The position numbers and the translations under genes were made by a program. Shown in pieces: positions 26,668 to 36,700 of a stretch of DNA of 64,000 nucleotides. The stretch's first letter is position 1, and each line of letters starts with the position of its first letter. The DNA is taken from contig NZ_JAJSON010000019.1 of assembly GCF_022410465.1 (NCBI RefSeq), positions 101,205 through 165,204 on the forward strand. The letters are read 5' to 3'. The notes under the pieces were generated by a model. The model searched no databases, was not told the DNA's origin, and saw only the letters and a program-made list of their open reading frames with translations. This DNA is from Christiangramia crocea (GTDB lineage Bacteria > Bacteroidota > Bacteroidia > Flavobacteriales > Flavobacteriaceae).

Positions 26668-26764
26668 TAGAGGTTTTTTTAAAGCTCTCTAAAACTATAA
26701 AATTATCGTTAAATACTTTTCGGAAACTTCCCTAAATTCTATTTTTACCATAAATCAATCATGA

Positions 26765-27863
26765 ATGATAACTACAGAAAACATTAAAGATCTTAAGGAG
26801 CGCCTGGTTGCGTTAAGGAGGTATCTTTGACATTGATGCCAAAAAGATCAAAATAACCAATATGGAAGAAAAGACCTTTGCACCAGACTTCTGGGACGAT
26901 CCCAAAAAAGCTGAACAGATCATGCGGGAGGTCAATTCTGAAAAAAGCTGGGTGGAAGACTATGAAAAAGCTGAAACCCTTGTAGATGACCTTGATGTTA
27001 TCTATGAATTTTATAAAGAGGAAGAAGCATCAGCTCAGGATGTTGAAGAGCGACATGAAAAAGCTGTGGATCTTATAGAAGATCTTGAGTTCAAGAACAT
27101 GCTTTCTGAAGAAGGGGACAATATGAGTGCCGTGCTTCAGATAACAGCTGGTGCGGGAGGGACTGAAAGCTGTGACTGGGCAGAAATGCTTATGCGTATG
27201 TACCTTATGTGGGCTGAAAAACGAAAATACAAGATACGTGAACTCAATTACCAGGGAGGTGATGTGGCAGGTATAAAAACAGTGACCCTGGAAATTGAAG
27301 GCGAGTATGCATTCGGCTGGCTAAAAGGTGAGAACGGCGTACACAGACTGGTGCGAATTTCACCTTTCGATTCCAATGCAAAACGGCATACTTCATTTGC
27401 CTCGGTATATGTGTATCCGTTGGTGGATGAGAGTATTGAAATAGACATCAACCCGGTCGAGATAAGCTGGGAGACCATGAGGGCATCGGGAGCAGGTGGC
27501 CAGAATGTGAATAAAGTAGAGACGGCAGTTAGGCTGCGTCACGCACCTACCGGAATAGTTATAGAAAATTCTGAAACCCGTTCTCAGCTTGAAAATAAAA
27601 ATAAGGCCATGCAGCTTTTAAAGAGTCAGTTGTTTGAAATAGAACTTCAGAAGAGACAGGCTCAACGCAGGGAGATTGAAGATTCTAAAATGAAGATAGA
27701 ATGGGGATCACAGATAAGAAATTATGTAATGCACCCTTATAAACTGGTAAAAGATGTAAGGACTGGTGAAGAAACAGGAAATGTGGATGATGTAATGGAT
27801 GGTGAAATTGATAGTTTTCTCAAATCATTTCTTATGATGATGGGCCAGAAAAATGAAGATTGA
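26765..27863 (+). CDS. prfB: Peptide chain release factor 2, with programmed +1 frameshift
   Basis: RF2 recognises UGA and UAA stops. The gene is in two frames: a 21-codon leader from ATG 26765 ends in CTT-TGA (stop at 26828-26830), and ribosomes shift +1 (skipping T26828) to continue at 26829. The shift site AGG-AGG-TAT-CTT-TGA-C copies the classical RF2 signal, with a Shine-Dalgarno-like AAGGAGG (26815-26821) three bases from CTT. The joined protein is 365 residues, normal for RF2. The stop-codon motif SPF lies in [12 protein letters not shown] and the catalytic GGQ in [13 protein letters not shown]2 regulates its own level: low RF2 raises shifting at the in-frame UGA. Confidence 0.96.
26815..26831 (+). 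promoter_or_regulatory. RF2 frameshift stimulator and slippery codon
   Basis: AAGGAGG at 26815-26821 is followed by TAT, the slippery CTT and TGA then C. Both the 3-base spacing between the anti-SD-pairing motif and CTT, and the TGA-C context, equal those of the well-studied E. coli site. It is one of very few good Shine-Dalgarno sequences in this window. Confidence 0.93.
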
Positions 27864-27930
27864 TAAGAATCTTGAATAACTTTTAAAATTTGAATTAATT
27901 GATTATTTTAAAAAGGAAAATTTCAAAAAA

Positions 27931-28272
27931 ATGCTAAAGATCTATCATAACGCAAGATGTAAAAAATCCAGAGAAGGTCTGGAAATTCTGAAGAATTCTG
28001 ATAAAGAATTTGAAATAAAGGAATATCTTAAAGAACCATTAAGTGAAGAGGAGCTCGAGTCCCTTATCAATAAGCTTGATATCGCGCCAATCCAACTGGT
28101 TCGAAAAAATGAAAAGATCTGGAAAGAAGAATATAAGGACAAAGATCTTAGTGACAGGGAACTTATCACCGTGATGACCAAGCATCCTAAACTAATTGAA
28201 AGACCTATAGTAGAAGATGATAAAAAAGCGGTTATTGGAAGACCGCCGTCTGAAATAGAGAAACTTCTGTAA
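27931..28272 (+). CDS. ArsC-like thioredoxin-fold reductase
   Basis: A 113-residue ArsC/Spx family protein with the single catalytic cysteine Cys10 in IYHNARCKKSREG. KHPKLIERPIV is the usual C-terminal signature of glutaredoxin-coupled arsenate reductases (YfgD type). No other arsenic genes are nearby, so a general thiol-redox role is as likely as arsenate reduction. It follows prfB after 67 bases in the same direction, and the next small gene starts 14 bases after it. Confidence 0.85.
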   Translation: MLKIYHNARCKKSREGLEILKNSDKEFEIKEYLKEPLSEEELESLINKLDIAPIQLVRKNEKIWKEEYKDKDLSDRELITVMTKHPKLIERPIVEDDKKAVIGRPPSEIEKLL

Positions 28273-28286
28273 AAAAAGAATTGAAA

Positions 28287-28655
28287 ATGAAACTTCAGCA
28301 CCGCATAGCCTTAATTAGTGTAGCAGCCGCAGCAGTGGCCGGTTTCGTTTATTCTCAGATCTACATTCATGAAAGAAACCGGAGAGAGATCAAGGAAATA
28401 GCTGCTGAACTGGCCTTAACCTGGAAAGACCAGCTAAACCTCACCGAAGAACAAACCCTTCTGCTGGAGGACTCCATAATTGAGTATACTATTAAAAAGA
28501 ATGAAATTATCAATTCAAGCCTAAGCACCAATTATCAAATTGATAAGTTAAAGGCAATTCAGAAGAATGAACATAAGAACCTGAAGAAATTCCTCGAAGA
28601 AGATCAGTTTGAAAATTATATTTTTTTGAACAAACAGCTTACCAGAAAATCCTGA
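28287..28655 (+). CDS. Small membrane-anchored helical protein, Spy/CpxP-like
   Basis: A 122-residue protein with one N-terminal membrane helix (about residues 6-24) and a helical periplasmic domain with LNLTEEQTLLLEDSI, resembling the LTxxQ motif of Spy/CpxP chaperone-like proteins, then a Lys/Asn-rich helical rest. The ATG at 28287 is chosen; a TTG at 28281 is in frame but less likely. It is 14 bases after the ArsC-like gene. The Spy-like reading rests on one motif and helical character only. Confidence 0.62.
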   Translation: MKLQHRIALISVAAAAVAGFVYSQIYIHERNRREIKEIAAELALTWKDQLNLTEEQTLLLEDSIIEYTIKKNEIINSSLSTNYQIDKLKAIQKNEHKNLKKFLEEDQFENYIFLNKQLTRKS

Positions 28656-28767
28656 TTAGTAAAATATTAGATACTGTTGCAAGATTTTTTATTTTGGTTT
28701 AACAAAATATTAACCGATATGAATTAAACCAAAGCGCTTTTGAATGGTCATAAAAGAAAAATTGACA

Positions 28768-31272
28768 ATGACCAACAAAAGGATTTTCTTCCTAGGCCTA
28801 ATTATTAGCCTTTTCAACATTTTTTTATTTCAAAGTTTTGCTCAGGGACCATCAGCCGATCCAAGGCAGTTTACCATTACAGGTAAAGTAATAGATAATG
28901 AGCTTGAAGTACCACTTGAATATGCTACCATCTCTATAGTCAATGTAAGTGACCCAAAAGATCTAACCGGAGGGGTCACCAATGCAAACGGGGAATTCTC
29001 CATAGACGTAAAGAAGGGTACTTACAATATTATAGTGGAATTCATCTCTTATGAAAGCAAAACCTATAACAACAGGGTCATTGACAGCGATTTGGACCTG
29101 GGTACCATCAAGCTTGGCTTAGGATCAGAAAATCTTGATGAGGTAGTGGTTCGCGCCGAAACCACACAGGTGGATGTTCGCCTTGATAAAAAAATATACA
29201 ATATAGGTAAGGACCTTACAACTGCCGGCGGAACCGTTAGCGACGCGCTTAATAATGTTCCATCGGTCACGGTAGATATAGATGGTGGCATTAGCCTTAG
29301 AGGGAACGAGAATGTAAGAATACTTATAAACGGGAAGCCTTCAGCCATGGCAGGATTTGGAGATACAAACGTTCTTAACCAGTTACCTGCTGATGCTATT
29401 GAAAGGGTTGAAGTTATAACCTCCCCTTCCGCGCGGTATGATGCCGAAGGAACGGCAGGGATCCTTAATATTATTCTCAGGCAAAAGGAAACCCTTGGCT
29501 TTAACGGTTCATTGAACTTAAATGCAGGAACTCCGGCAAATGCAGGTGTTACTGCCAACCTGAATTACCGTACTGAGAATTTCAATCTGTTTACTACTAC
29601 GGGCGTACGCTATTTTGATGCTCCAGGGGGAGGTTATTTCGATACAAGATATTTTGAAGATAGTGAGACCAATTATTCCAGGATCTATGAAGACAGGGAT
29701 ATAGAGCGGCTCAACAGGAATTTCAACAGCAACTTCGGAATGGAATATTTCATCAATCAAAAGTCTTCCATTACCGGTTCTATTTTTTACCGTGGCGGTG
29801 AAGATGTGGATATTACCACGAATAATTCCGACTATTTCATGAGAGATGAAGGCCTTGCACTTGAAACCACCCGTAGGGAAAGACAAAGTGAGAATGATAA
29901 AAGCTGGCAGTTTTCACTTAATTACATCAATAACTTTAATAATGAAGGACATAAATTAACTGCAGATTTTCAATATGAAAACGATAGTGAAACCCAGTTT
30001 ACTACTATTGGGGAAAACATCCTTTCCAATCCAGGAGAAATAGATTTTGCCCTTCGTGATGAAAATATAAATACCACGGAAGATCAGAAGGAATATCTTT
30101 TACAGGCAGATTATGTATTGCCATTCAATGAGGATTCCCAGTTTGAAGCCGGTTATCGTGGAAATTTCGAAAATGAGATCACCAATTACACTCTCTTTCA
30201 AGAAGATGAACAAACAGGAGAACTGGTTTTCAATGATACCCTATCCAATAATTTTGATTATACCGAAAATGTCAATGCCCTGTATACTCAATATGGAACA
30301 AAGCTCGGCAACCTCTCTTTCCTTTTAGGACTCCGACTTGAAAACACTCAGCTGAAAGGAAAAATAGAAAGTGAACTCTCTGATGATGAGCTGGAAGAAG
30401 CCTTCGGGATCCCAATAGACACCGATTTTGACAATAATTACCTTGGGCTCTTCCCAACCGTTAACCTTATATACGAAATTGCTGAGGAAGAAAATATAAC
30501 CTTAGGTTACAACAGGCGAATTAACCGCCCCAGAGGATGGTTTATTAATCCATTTCCTTCCAGGAGCAGTACGAACAATGTGTTTCAGGGGAATCCAAAC
30601 CTGAGACCTGCATTTTCAAACGCCTTTGATCTTGGATATTTGAAAAGATGGGAAAAACTTACACTTACTTCTTCGGTTTATTATCAGCATGAGACAGATA
30701 GTTTTGAAAGAATTGAAGATAATATCGCTGGTACAAACGTAGTCAGGACGATTCCAGTGAACCTTTCAAGCAATGATCGTACTGGTGCAGAACTGGGTAT
30801 TCTATATAATCCAGCGGACTGGCTTAGACTGAACAGTAGCTTCAACTTCTTCAAATTTAAAACTGAAGGCGAATACAACGGAAGAAATTACGATGCTGAA
30901 AATACGAGCTGGTTTGCCCGTTTCAGCTCCAAGGTAAGTTTGCCTGCAAAGATAGATTGGCAGACAAATGCTTTTTACCGGGGCGCCTCAGAAGAAGTTC
31001 AGGGAACCAGGGATGGCTTCCTTTCAATCGACCTTGCATTTAGTAAGGATATTTTCAATGATAATGCCACCCTATCACTGAACGTTCGTGATCTTTTGAA
31101 TTCCAGAAAAAGACAGTCTTATACTATTACAGATACTTACGAAAGAGAAAGTGAATTCCAGTGGAGACAGGGACAAAATTTCACAGTATCTCTAATTTAC
31201 AGGTTTAATCAACAAAAGAGACGCCAGGAAAGAAGAGGTAGTGAAGATGATTTTGAAGAAGGAGAATTCTAA
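28768..31272 (+). CDS. TonB-dependent receptor-type outer-membrane protein
   Basis: An 834-residue protein. Start 28768 gives a clean signal peptide (MTNKRIFFLGLIISL..., ending SFAQ); an in-frame ATG at 28744 would only add eight charged residues. After it come a carboxypeptidase-regulatory-like beta domain (FTITGKVIDNE, about residues 27-110), a plug domain with NVPSVTVDIDGGISLRG and VEVITSPSARYDAEGTAGI, and a large beta-barrel of the OMP_b-brl_3 type. The last strand FTVSLIYRF is followed by a charged tail (QQKRRQERRGSEDDFEEGEF). The substrate is unknown; there is no SusD partner, so it is not a classical glycan pair. Confidence 0.9.
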   Translation: MTNKRIFFLGLIISLFNIFLFQSFAQGPSADPRQFTITGKVIDNELEVPLEYATISIVNVSDPKDLTGGVTNANGEFSIDVKKGTYNIIVEFISYESKTYNNRVIDSDLDLGTIKLGLGSENLDEVVVRAETTQVDVRLDKKIYNIGKDLTTAGGTVSDALNNVPSVTVDIDGGISLRGNENVRILINGKPSAMAGFGDTNVLNQLPADAIERVEVITSPSARYDAEGTAGILNIILRQKETLGFNGSLNLNAGTPANAGVTANLNYRTENFNLFTTTGVRYFDAPGGGYFDTRYFEDSETNYSRIYEDRDIERLNRNFNSNFGMEYFINQKSSITGSIFYRGGEDVDITTNNSDYFMRDEGLALETTRRERQSENDKSWQFSLNYINNFNNEGHKLTADFQYENDSETQFTTIGENILSNPGEIDFALRDENINTTEDQKEYLLQADYVLPFNEDSQFEAGYRGNFENEITNYTLFQEDEQTGELVFNDTLSNNFDYTENVNALYTQYGTKLGNLSFLLGLRLENTQLKGKIESELSDDELEEAFGIPIDTDFDNNYLGLFPTVNLIYEIAEEENITLGYNRRINRPRGWFINPFPSRSSTNNVFQGNPNLRPAFSNAFDLGYLKRWEKLTLTSSVYYQHETDSFERIEDNIAGTNVVRTIPVNLSSNDRTGAELGILYNPADWLRLNSSFNFFKFKTEGEYNGRNYDAENTSWFARFSSKVSLPAKIDWQTNAFYRGASEEVQGTRDGFLSIDLAFSKDIFNDNATLSLNVRDLLNSRKRQSYTITDTYERESEFQWRQGQNFTVSLIYRFNQQKRRQERRGSEDDFEEGEF

Positions 31273-31285
31273 ATACTAACCTAAT

Positions 31286-31317
31286 AAAAAAAGGGACTTT
31301 TTCAAGTCCCTTTTTTT
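31286..31317. terminator. Bidirectional intrinsic terminator
   Basis: Stem gggactt (31293-31299) with aagtccc (31304-31310), loop tttc, extended by a 7-base A-run on the left and T-run on the right. It sits between the TonB-type receptor (plus) and the small membrane protein (minus) and overlaps the latter's stop codon. Confidence 0.93.
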
Positions 31318-31492
31318 ATGCTTTTTCCGCTTTAGCTTTTTTACGTGCTTCGCGTTTTTCCTTGATTAGCTCTCCCACAGAACCTCCAATCCAGTAAGGA
31401 ACAAAGGCCATTAAGAAGATCATAAGCCAGAAACCCATCGTAAGAATCACCAAAAATGCTAAGAAACCAAGATATTGATCGAATTCGAACAT
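31316..31492 (-). CDS. Small single-helix membrane protein, 58 residues
   Basis: Starts MFEFDQYLGFL, has a hydrophobic stretch over about residues 8-36 (enough for one long or two short helices), and a basic tail ending EARKKAKAEKA. A longer frame up to 31549 exists, but a good promoter (31520-31551) lies inside it, so the ATG at 31492 is preferred. The N-terminal acidic and C-terminal basic ends suggest a cytoplasmic C-terminus. Conserved-looking but unassigned. Confidence 0.68.
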   Translation of the reverse strand: MFEFDQYLGFLAFLVILTMGFWLMIFLMAFVPYWIGGSVGELIKEKREARKKAKAEKA

Positions 31493-31519
31493 AACAGTTA
31501 GGTTTGATTTGAATCTGGT

Positions 31520-31551
31520 CAAAGATATGAAGTCTGGCCGGGTTATCACAA
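31520..31551 (-). promoter_or_regulatory. Flavobacterial promoter of the 58-residue membrane protein
   Basis: Minus-strand TTG (31549-31551), spacer of 21 bases, TATCTTTG (31520-31527). The start of transcription would be about 20 bases ahead of the ATG at 31492, which decides between the two possible starts. Confidence 0.72.
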
Positions 31552-32228
31552 GAAATACTTAATTTTTTAATCAGGTTTCGGCACGCACCTTTATTCCCTT
31601 TATGCACGCACGCGCTCCTTTGGCCATATATCTTTGACTTTTTCGGTTTAACTATAAGTAACCAGATTTAACTTTCCACTGCTTAAAATATTGGAAATCC
31701 GCAAATTGGGAAGAATGTTAACCACAAGAAGTTTAAATTTTTTCAGTAAGTATCGGGTAATAAGTTAAATTTTAATTTAATTTTGTTTAACAATATATAG
31801 TTCTATATTTTTATGAAATCTTAAACTTTCTATTAGGTCATAGATTTCCCCCAAAATTTTTGATCTCATAGAAATTTATCAAATTTCAATATTACAGTCA
31901 TACTTAGACTGAGTTGGAGAAAAGGAATTTTAACGCTGTTAAAATTCCTTTTCTATTGCGATCTGTTTAATTGCAACAGATCATCAAAAAGGCTCCATTT
32001 CTACACCAAATTGTCGCAATTCATATTTTCCCATCCTAATATTTGAGATCGTTTACTTTAAACAGTTGTTAAAATAAAATGATCTCATAGTTCCGATATT
32101 CTTAGTCGACCTATCAACCGGAAAAAACCAATCCAAAATCCTATCCCCTGGCCTATCCAATGATTTGACATTATCAATAAAAACCTGTACTTCTAAACAA
32201 AATTTAATGATCTAATTTTAAAGCTTTT
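31552..32228. other. Long non-coding stretch between the small membrane gene and fumC
   Basis: About 680 bases, very AT-rich, with no credible coding frame on either strand. It holds a 16-bp hairpin at 31918-31954, two direct copies of tgatctcatag (31860-31870 and 32080-32090) with an inverted gagatc at 32045-32050, and a cacgcac-rich spot near 31580-31612. No tRNA or recognisable riboswitch was found. It may hold a small RNA ending at the hairpin, but I see no clear promoter for one. Confidence 0.55.
31918..31954. terminator. Orphan terminator-like hairpin
   Basis: Perfect 16-bp stem agaaaaggaattttaa (31918-31933) with ttaaaattccttttct (31939-31954), loop cgctg. There is no gene within 300 bases on either side whose transcript it would obviously end. 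Confidence 0.6.
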
Positions 32229-32262
32229 TTTGAGTTTAAAAATCTTCGAAACATTAACTTTG
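32229..32262 (+). promoter_or_regulatory. Flavobacterial promoter of fumC
   Basis: TTTG at 32229-32232, spacer of 22 bases, TAACTTTG at 32255-32262, 22 bases ahead of the fumC ATG. Full match of both boxes; the spacer is one base longer than the usual 19-21. Confidence 0.7.
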
Positions 32263-32284
32263 CTAAACAACCAATTTTAACATT

Positions 32285-33682
32285 ATGGATTATAGAATAG
32301 AGAAAGATACCATGGGGGAAGTTAAAGTTCCCTCCGATAAATTATGGGGTGCTCAGACTGAGCGTTCAAGGAATAATTTTAAGATCGGCCCTGCAGCTTC
32401 TATGCCCCTGGATATTATATACGGATTTGCCTATCTGAAAAAGGCTGCTGCTTATACCAATTGTGAATTGGGAGTACTCCCCGTGGATAAAAGAGACCTT
32501 ATCGCAAAGGTTTGTGATGAGATCCTTGAAGGAAAGCACGACGATCAGTTTCCGCTGGTGATCTGGCAAACCGGTAGCGGTACCCAAAGCAATATGAATG
32601 TGAATGAAGTAATCGCAAACCGTGCACATCAGCTTGCCGGAAACAAAATTGGGGAAGGTGAAAAGACACTTCAACCCAATGACGATGTAAACAAATCACA
32701 ATCTTCAAATGATACTTTTCCCACAGGAATGCATATTGCCGCCTACCAAAAGGTGACCAAAGTGACTTTGCCCGGACTTAAAAAATTAAGGGATACTCTT
32801 AAGAAAAAATCGGAGGAGTTCAGGAATACTGTAAAAATAGGACGTACACATTTTATGGATGCCACTCCCCTAACTCTTGGCCAGGAATTCAGCGGATATG
32901 TTGCACAGCTTGATCATGGCATCAGAGCCCTTGAAAATACACTCCCTCACCTGGCAGAACTTGCACTTGGAGGTACCGCTGTGGGAACAGGATTGAATAC
33001 CCCAAAGGGTTACTCTAAAAGAGTAGCCGAATTTATTGCAAAATTCACTGAAATGCCTTTTGTTTCTGCCGGAAACAAGTTTGAAGCTCTTGCTGCTCAT
33101 GATGCTTTTGTTGAAACTCATGGAGCATTGAAGCAACTGGCTGTTTCCCTTAATAAAATAGGAAACGATATAAGAATGCTTGCTTCCGGTCCAAGAAGCG
33201 GGATTGGGGAGATCAATATCCCTGCAAATGAACCTGGTTCTTCGATCATGCCAGGTAAAGTAAATCCTACCCAGTGTGAGGCACTTACAATGGTTTGCGC
33301 CCAGGTTATCGGAAATGACACTACCATGAGTGTTGGAGGAATGCAGGGGCAGTTTGAACTGAACGTTTTCAAACCTGTTATGGCGAATGCATTGCTTCAA
33401 AGCGCACAATTACTTGGAGATGCCTGTGTATCTTTTGAGGAACACTGTGCAAATGGTATCGAAGCCAATACACAACGAATCAAAGAACATTTGAATAATT
33501 CCTTAATGCTGGTGACCGCTCTGAACACCAAAATTGGTTATTACAAAGCCGCAGAGATCGCAAACACAGCACATAAAAATGGTACCACCCTGAAGGAAGA
33601 AGCTGTAAAACTCGGTTATGTTACCGAAGAGCAATTTGATGAATGGGTAGACCCTAAAGACATGGTAGGGAATATGAAATAA
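32285..33682 (+). CDS. fumC: Fumarate hydratase, class II
   Basis: A 465-residue homotetrameric iron-independent fumarase that interconverts fumarate and L-malate in the TCA cycle. Motifs: [50 protein letters not shown] (catalytic His) and the signature loop [16 protein letters not shown] with the catalytic Ser. Length and ends match the class II family. It is a single gene with its own promoter and terminator. Confidence 0.97.
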   Translation: MDYRIEKDTMGEVKVPSDKLWGAQTERSRNNFKIGPAASMPLDIIYGFAYLKKAAAYTNCELGVLPVDKRDLIAKVCDEILEGKHDDQFPLVIWQTGSGTQSNMNVNEVIANRAHQLAGNKIGEGEKTLQPNDDVNKSQSSNDTFPTGMHIAAYQKVTKVTLPGLKKLRDTLKKKSEEFRNTVKIGRTHFMDATPLTLGQEFSGYVAQLDHGIRALENTLPHLAELALGGTAVGTGLNTPKGYSKRVAEFIAKFTEMPFVSAGNKFEALAAHDAFVETHGALKQLAVSLNKIGNDIRMLASGPRSGIGEINIPANEPGSSIMPGKVNPTQCEALTMVCAQVIGNDTTMSVGGMQGQFELNVFKPVMANALLQSAQLLGDACVSFEEHCANGIEANTQRIKEHLNNSLMLVTALNTKIGYYKAAEIANTAHKNGTTLKEEAVKLGYVTEEQFDEWVDPKDMVGNMK

Positions 33683-33718
33683 GTATTCCTGAACTAATAA
33701 TTATTAAAGTCATTATGT

Positions 33719-33756
33719 GCAAAACGAAGCAGTCTTTAAGATTACTTCGTTTTGCT
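33719..33756. terminator. Bidirectional terminator between fumC and the cytochrome c biogenesis gene
   Basis: Perfect 11-bp stem gcaaaacgaag (33719-33729) with cttcgttttgc (33745-33755), 15-base loop. It lies 37 bases after the fumC stop and 33 bases before the end of the convergent gene. Confidence 0.85.
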
Positions 33757-33788
33757 CGTAGTGACTTTTCTTATTAAGAAAAACTATA

Positions 33789-36700
33789 TTATTTCTTCGA
33801 AAAATGCTTACGGAATTTCCAGTAAGAGACTGCCCCAAGTACTGCTACCGCAGCGACTGAATAATAAACAAAACTTGGTGTGATCACTTTATCTCCACTA
33901 GCATAGGAATGAAGTCCCGCAAGATAAAAGTTTACACCAAAATAGGTCATCATAATACTTGCGAACGCTATCACAGCCATAAGATTAAAGAACCAGCGGC
34001 TTCTAAGCCCAGGCACCAGCCTCATATGGATCACAAAGGCATAGACCATGATACTAATCAGAGCCCAGGTCTCTTTTGGATCCCAGCCCCAGTACCTTCC
34101 CCAGCTTTCATTGGCCCATTGTCCTCCAAGGAAATTTCCAATGGTAAGCATTACCAGTCCAACAGTAAGAGCCATCTCTGTGATCACCGTGATCTCATGG
34201 ATATTAATCTCCATTTTTTTCTTATTCTTCTCAGTAGTCAGGATCATTAAGATCAAAGCTACCACTCCCAGGATCATTCCAAGGGTAAAGGGACCATAAC
34301 TTCCCACAATTACCGAAACATGTATCATTAACCAGTAAGAATTCAATACTGGCTGTAGATTGGCGATCGCAGGGTCCATCCAGTTCCAGTGAGCGATCAT
34401 TAAGATCATCGCTGTAACAAAGGCAGTAGATGCTATTGTAAGATTTGATTTTCTTCCGAAGGCAAGACCAAAGAACATGGTAGCCCAGGCAACATAGATC
34501 ATTGATTCATATGCATCACTCCAGGGAGCATGTCCTGAAATATACCATCTGGCGGCAAGACCGGCAGTATGCAACACGAACAGAAGGATTATTGTCCCGA
34601 CACTTACATAAATAAGCCCTCTAATTAATTTACTGTCATTAAATATCCGGACGATCACAAATAATAACATTAACGATCCTGCCAGCATATACATCCAGAA
34701 AAGACTTCTGAAAACATCATATTCGTTATAAAGCAATTCTGCTTTCACCTTCTCTTTGGAAGGCATTACTTCACCACCAAATTTCTGCTGGTAGCTGTGT
34801 ATGCTTTCCAGGTATTGATCGGCTTTTTCATAATCACCGGTCTTACGGGCAGTTCGCAGGGCATTCATATATAATGGAAGGATCTGTTTGGTATAGACCG
34901 AATCCATTCCCTTAAGGTTTGCCTCATCCACTTCAGGATAAGACACCCATTCATTGTTCTCATCACCTGGTACTGGGAATATTTTCAAAACTTTTCCCTG
35001 CAAGGCCTGATAAAGCAGGTTCACCTTCTTATCGGTCTCAATGAAATCTTTCTCAAATTTATTAGGTACTGCAGCCCGGTAGGCCTCTTCCAGATAAGGA
35101 GAGAGTTTATAGGCACCGGTCTCATCAAAGAAATCGGTGAGTGATAAATATTTTTTACCTTCCTGTACCCCAAGAATATGGTGTAAACTGTCATTTTTCT
35201 TCTGCACAAAAATAAGCGGTGCCTGATACCAGAACACAGGGTTTTCGGTCATGGAAACCAGAACCTGATCTGAATTCAATCCGGCATATTCATCACTTTT
35301 GCTAAGTTTTCTAAGCAGTTCTGATGAATAGGTATTGGCTGGTTTCATTCTCCCTCCAGCATCCTGAATGATAAGTCTCCCGAATTTTTCGGCATGTTCC
35401 GGTTTAACAGCATTTTCTTGTATAATACTGTCTATCTCAATGGTACTGGTTTCCGTATGATCGTGAGCTTCCTCCTGGGCATTCATCCCAAAAGAGCAGC
35501 TTACCAAAATAAGCAGACTGGCCAATGTTTTTTTCTTTTCCTTAATCTTGTCCAGCATCTTTTCAAGATGTCCAAATCTTGAATTTTTATCAAAGAGTAT
35601 CCACATCAGTCCGAAATAGAGAAGGAAATAACCAATATAAGTGATCCAGGTTCCCCAGAAATCATGGTTTACCGAAAGTATAGTACCCTTTTCATCCGGG
35701 TGGAAACTCGATTGGAAAAAGCGGAAGCCTTTATGATCCAGTACATGATTCATATAGATATCGTATGGTTTTGCTGGTTTCCCTTCTTCTATGATCTCTA
35801 CTTTACTTTTGAATGAAGCATAGCCTGGTGTTTCCCTGTCGGCTGTTCCGGGATACTTTTCAGCAATAAAGTCATTGAGCTTTAATGCAAAAGGAAGTTC
35901 CTTTTGAATAGACCCGTAATTCAGGAATATCTCTAGCCCTGCCAGATTTATCCGGGTAGGATCGGCTACTGTTCCCTGTCCACCTAAAAGAGTTAAGGTT
36001 TTGGATTCATCTTCAGATGAAATTTTCAAACTCACTGCGTCAAGGTCCTGGTCGGTCTTCGGGTTGGTGGGAACTACATCATACTCGCCCTTAATGGCCG
36101 GCTCGGGTATCACGAATTGCATGTTTCCTATATTGTAAAGAGACCTTAACATCAGGGTCTGAGTTGAATCCTGAACCAGGTCTCCCTGCTGTTGATCGGC
36201 CATCCTCATATAGGTGCCCTCAAAAGGAGAGTCTATCAGATATTTCCCGTCTTCAGTCAGTTCTATATTAATTGCCCCTTCCTGCGGATTGTTCAATGTA
36301 AAAAGTACATTATGGATATTGCTTACCTCCCCTTCTTTCAAATAGTGATCATGCCTCTGGCCATCACCTGCTTCAACTATCTTGAGGTAAGTTTCCCCGT
36401 CTTCAGTAGGAACAAGGGTTTCTTCAGCTCCGTGAATGAAGTTGGTCACCTCAAAACTTACCGGCTGACCATTAAAATCAGTATTCAGAACATAATCATT
36501 ATCTACTTCTGGCCCAAAAAGAACTTCTTCCTGAAGAACCCGGCGTCTTGGTTCACCATCGATCTCCCCATCAATAAAAAAAGTAAGATAGGTCTCATGG
36601 GTAAGGATTTTACTGGTTGTTTCTCCTTCCCTTATCGGCATTATGCCTTCATAACTGATATAGCGTGTTACAAAAGCACCTATAAGGATTAAGATAAAGG

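Noticed and set aside
26761..26862. Apparent broken start of prfB (stop codon in the early frame)
   Set aside because: The sequence is the classical programmed RF2 frameshift site, so it is neither a mutation nor a sequencing error.
26862..27863. prfB called as a 333-residue protein from the ATG at 26862
   Set aside because: This misses 32 N-terminal residues encoded before and across the frameshift site.
31575..31600. Second sigma-54-like site (cggcac-gcacc-ttta)
   Set aside because: Two mismatches in key positions and no gene downstream within 680 bases.
31860..32090. Possible CRISPR or repeat array from the two tgatctcatag copies
   Set aside because: Only two short copies, 220 bases apart, with no regular spacing and no cas gene.
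32870..33409. 179-codon minus-strand frame in fumC
   Set aside because: Opposite strand of a highly conserved enzyme; no domain or promoter.
36192..36692. 166-codon plus-strand frame in the cytochrome c biogenesis gene
   Set aside because: Antisense to the ResB-like periplasmic domain; hydrophobic stretches only mirror the sense codons.
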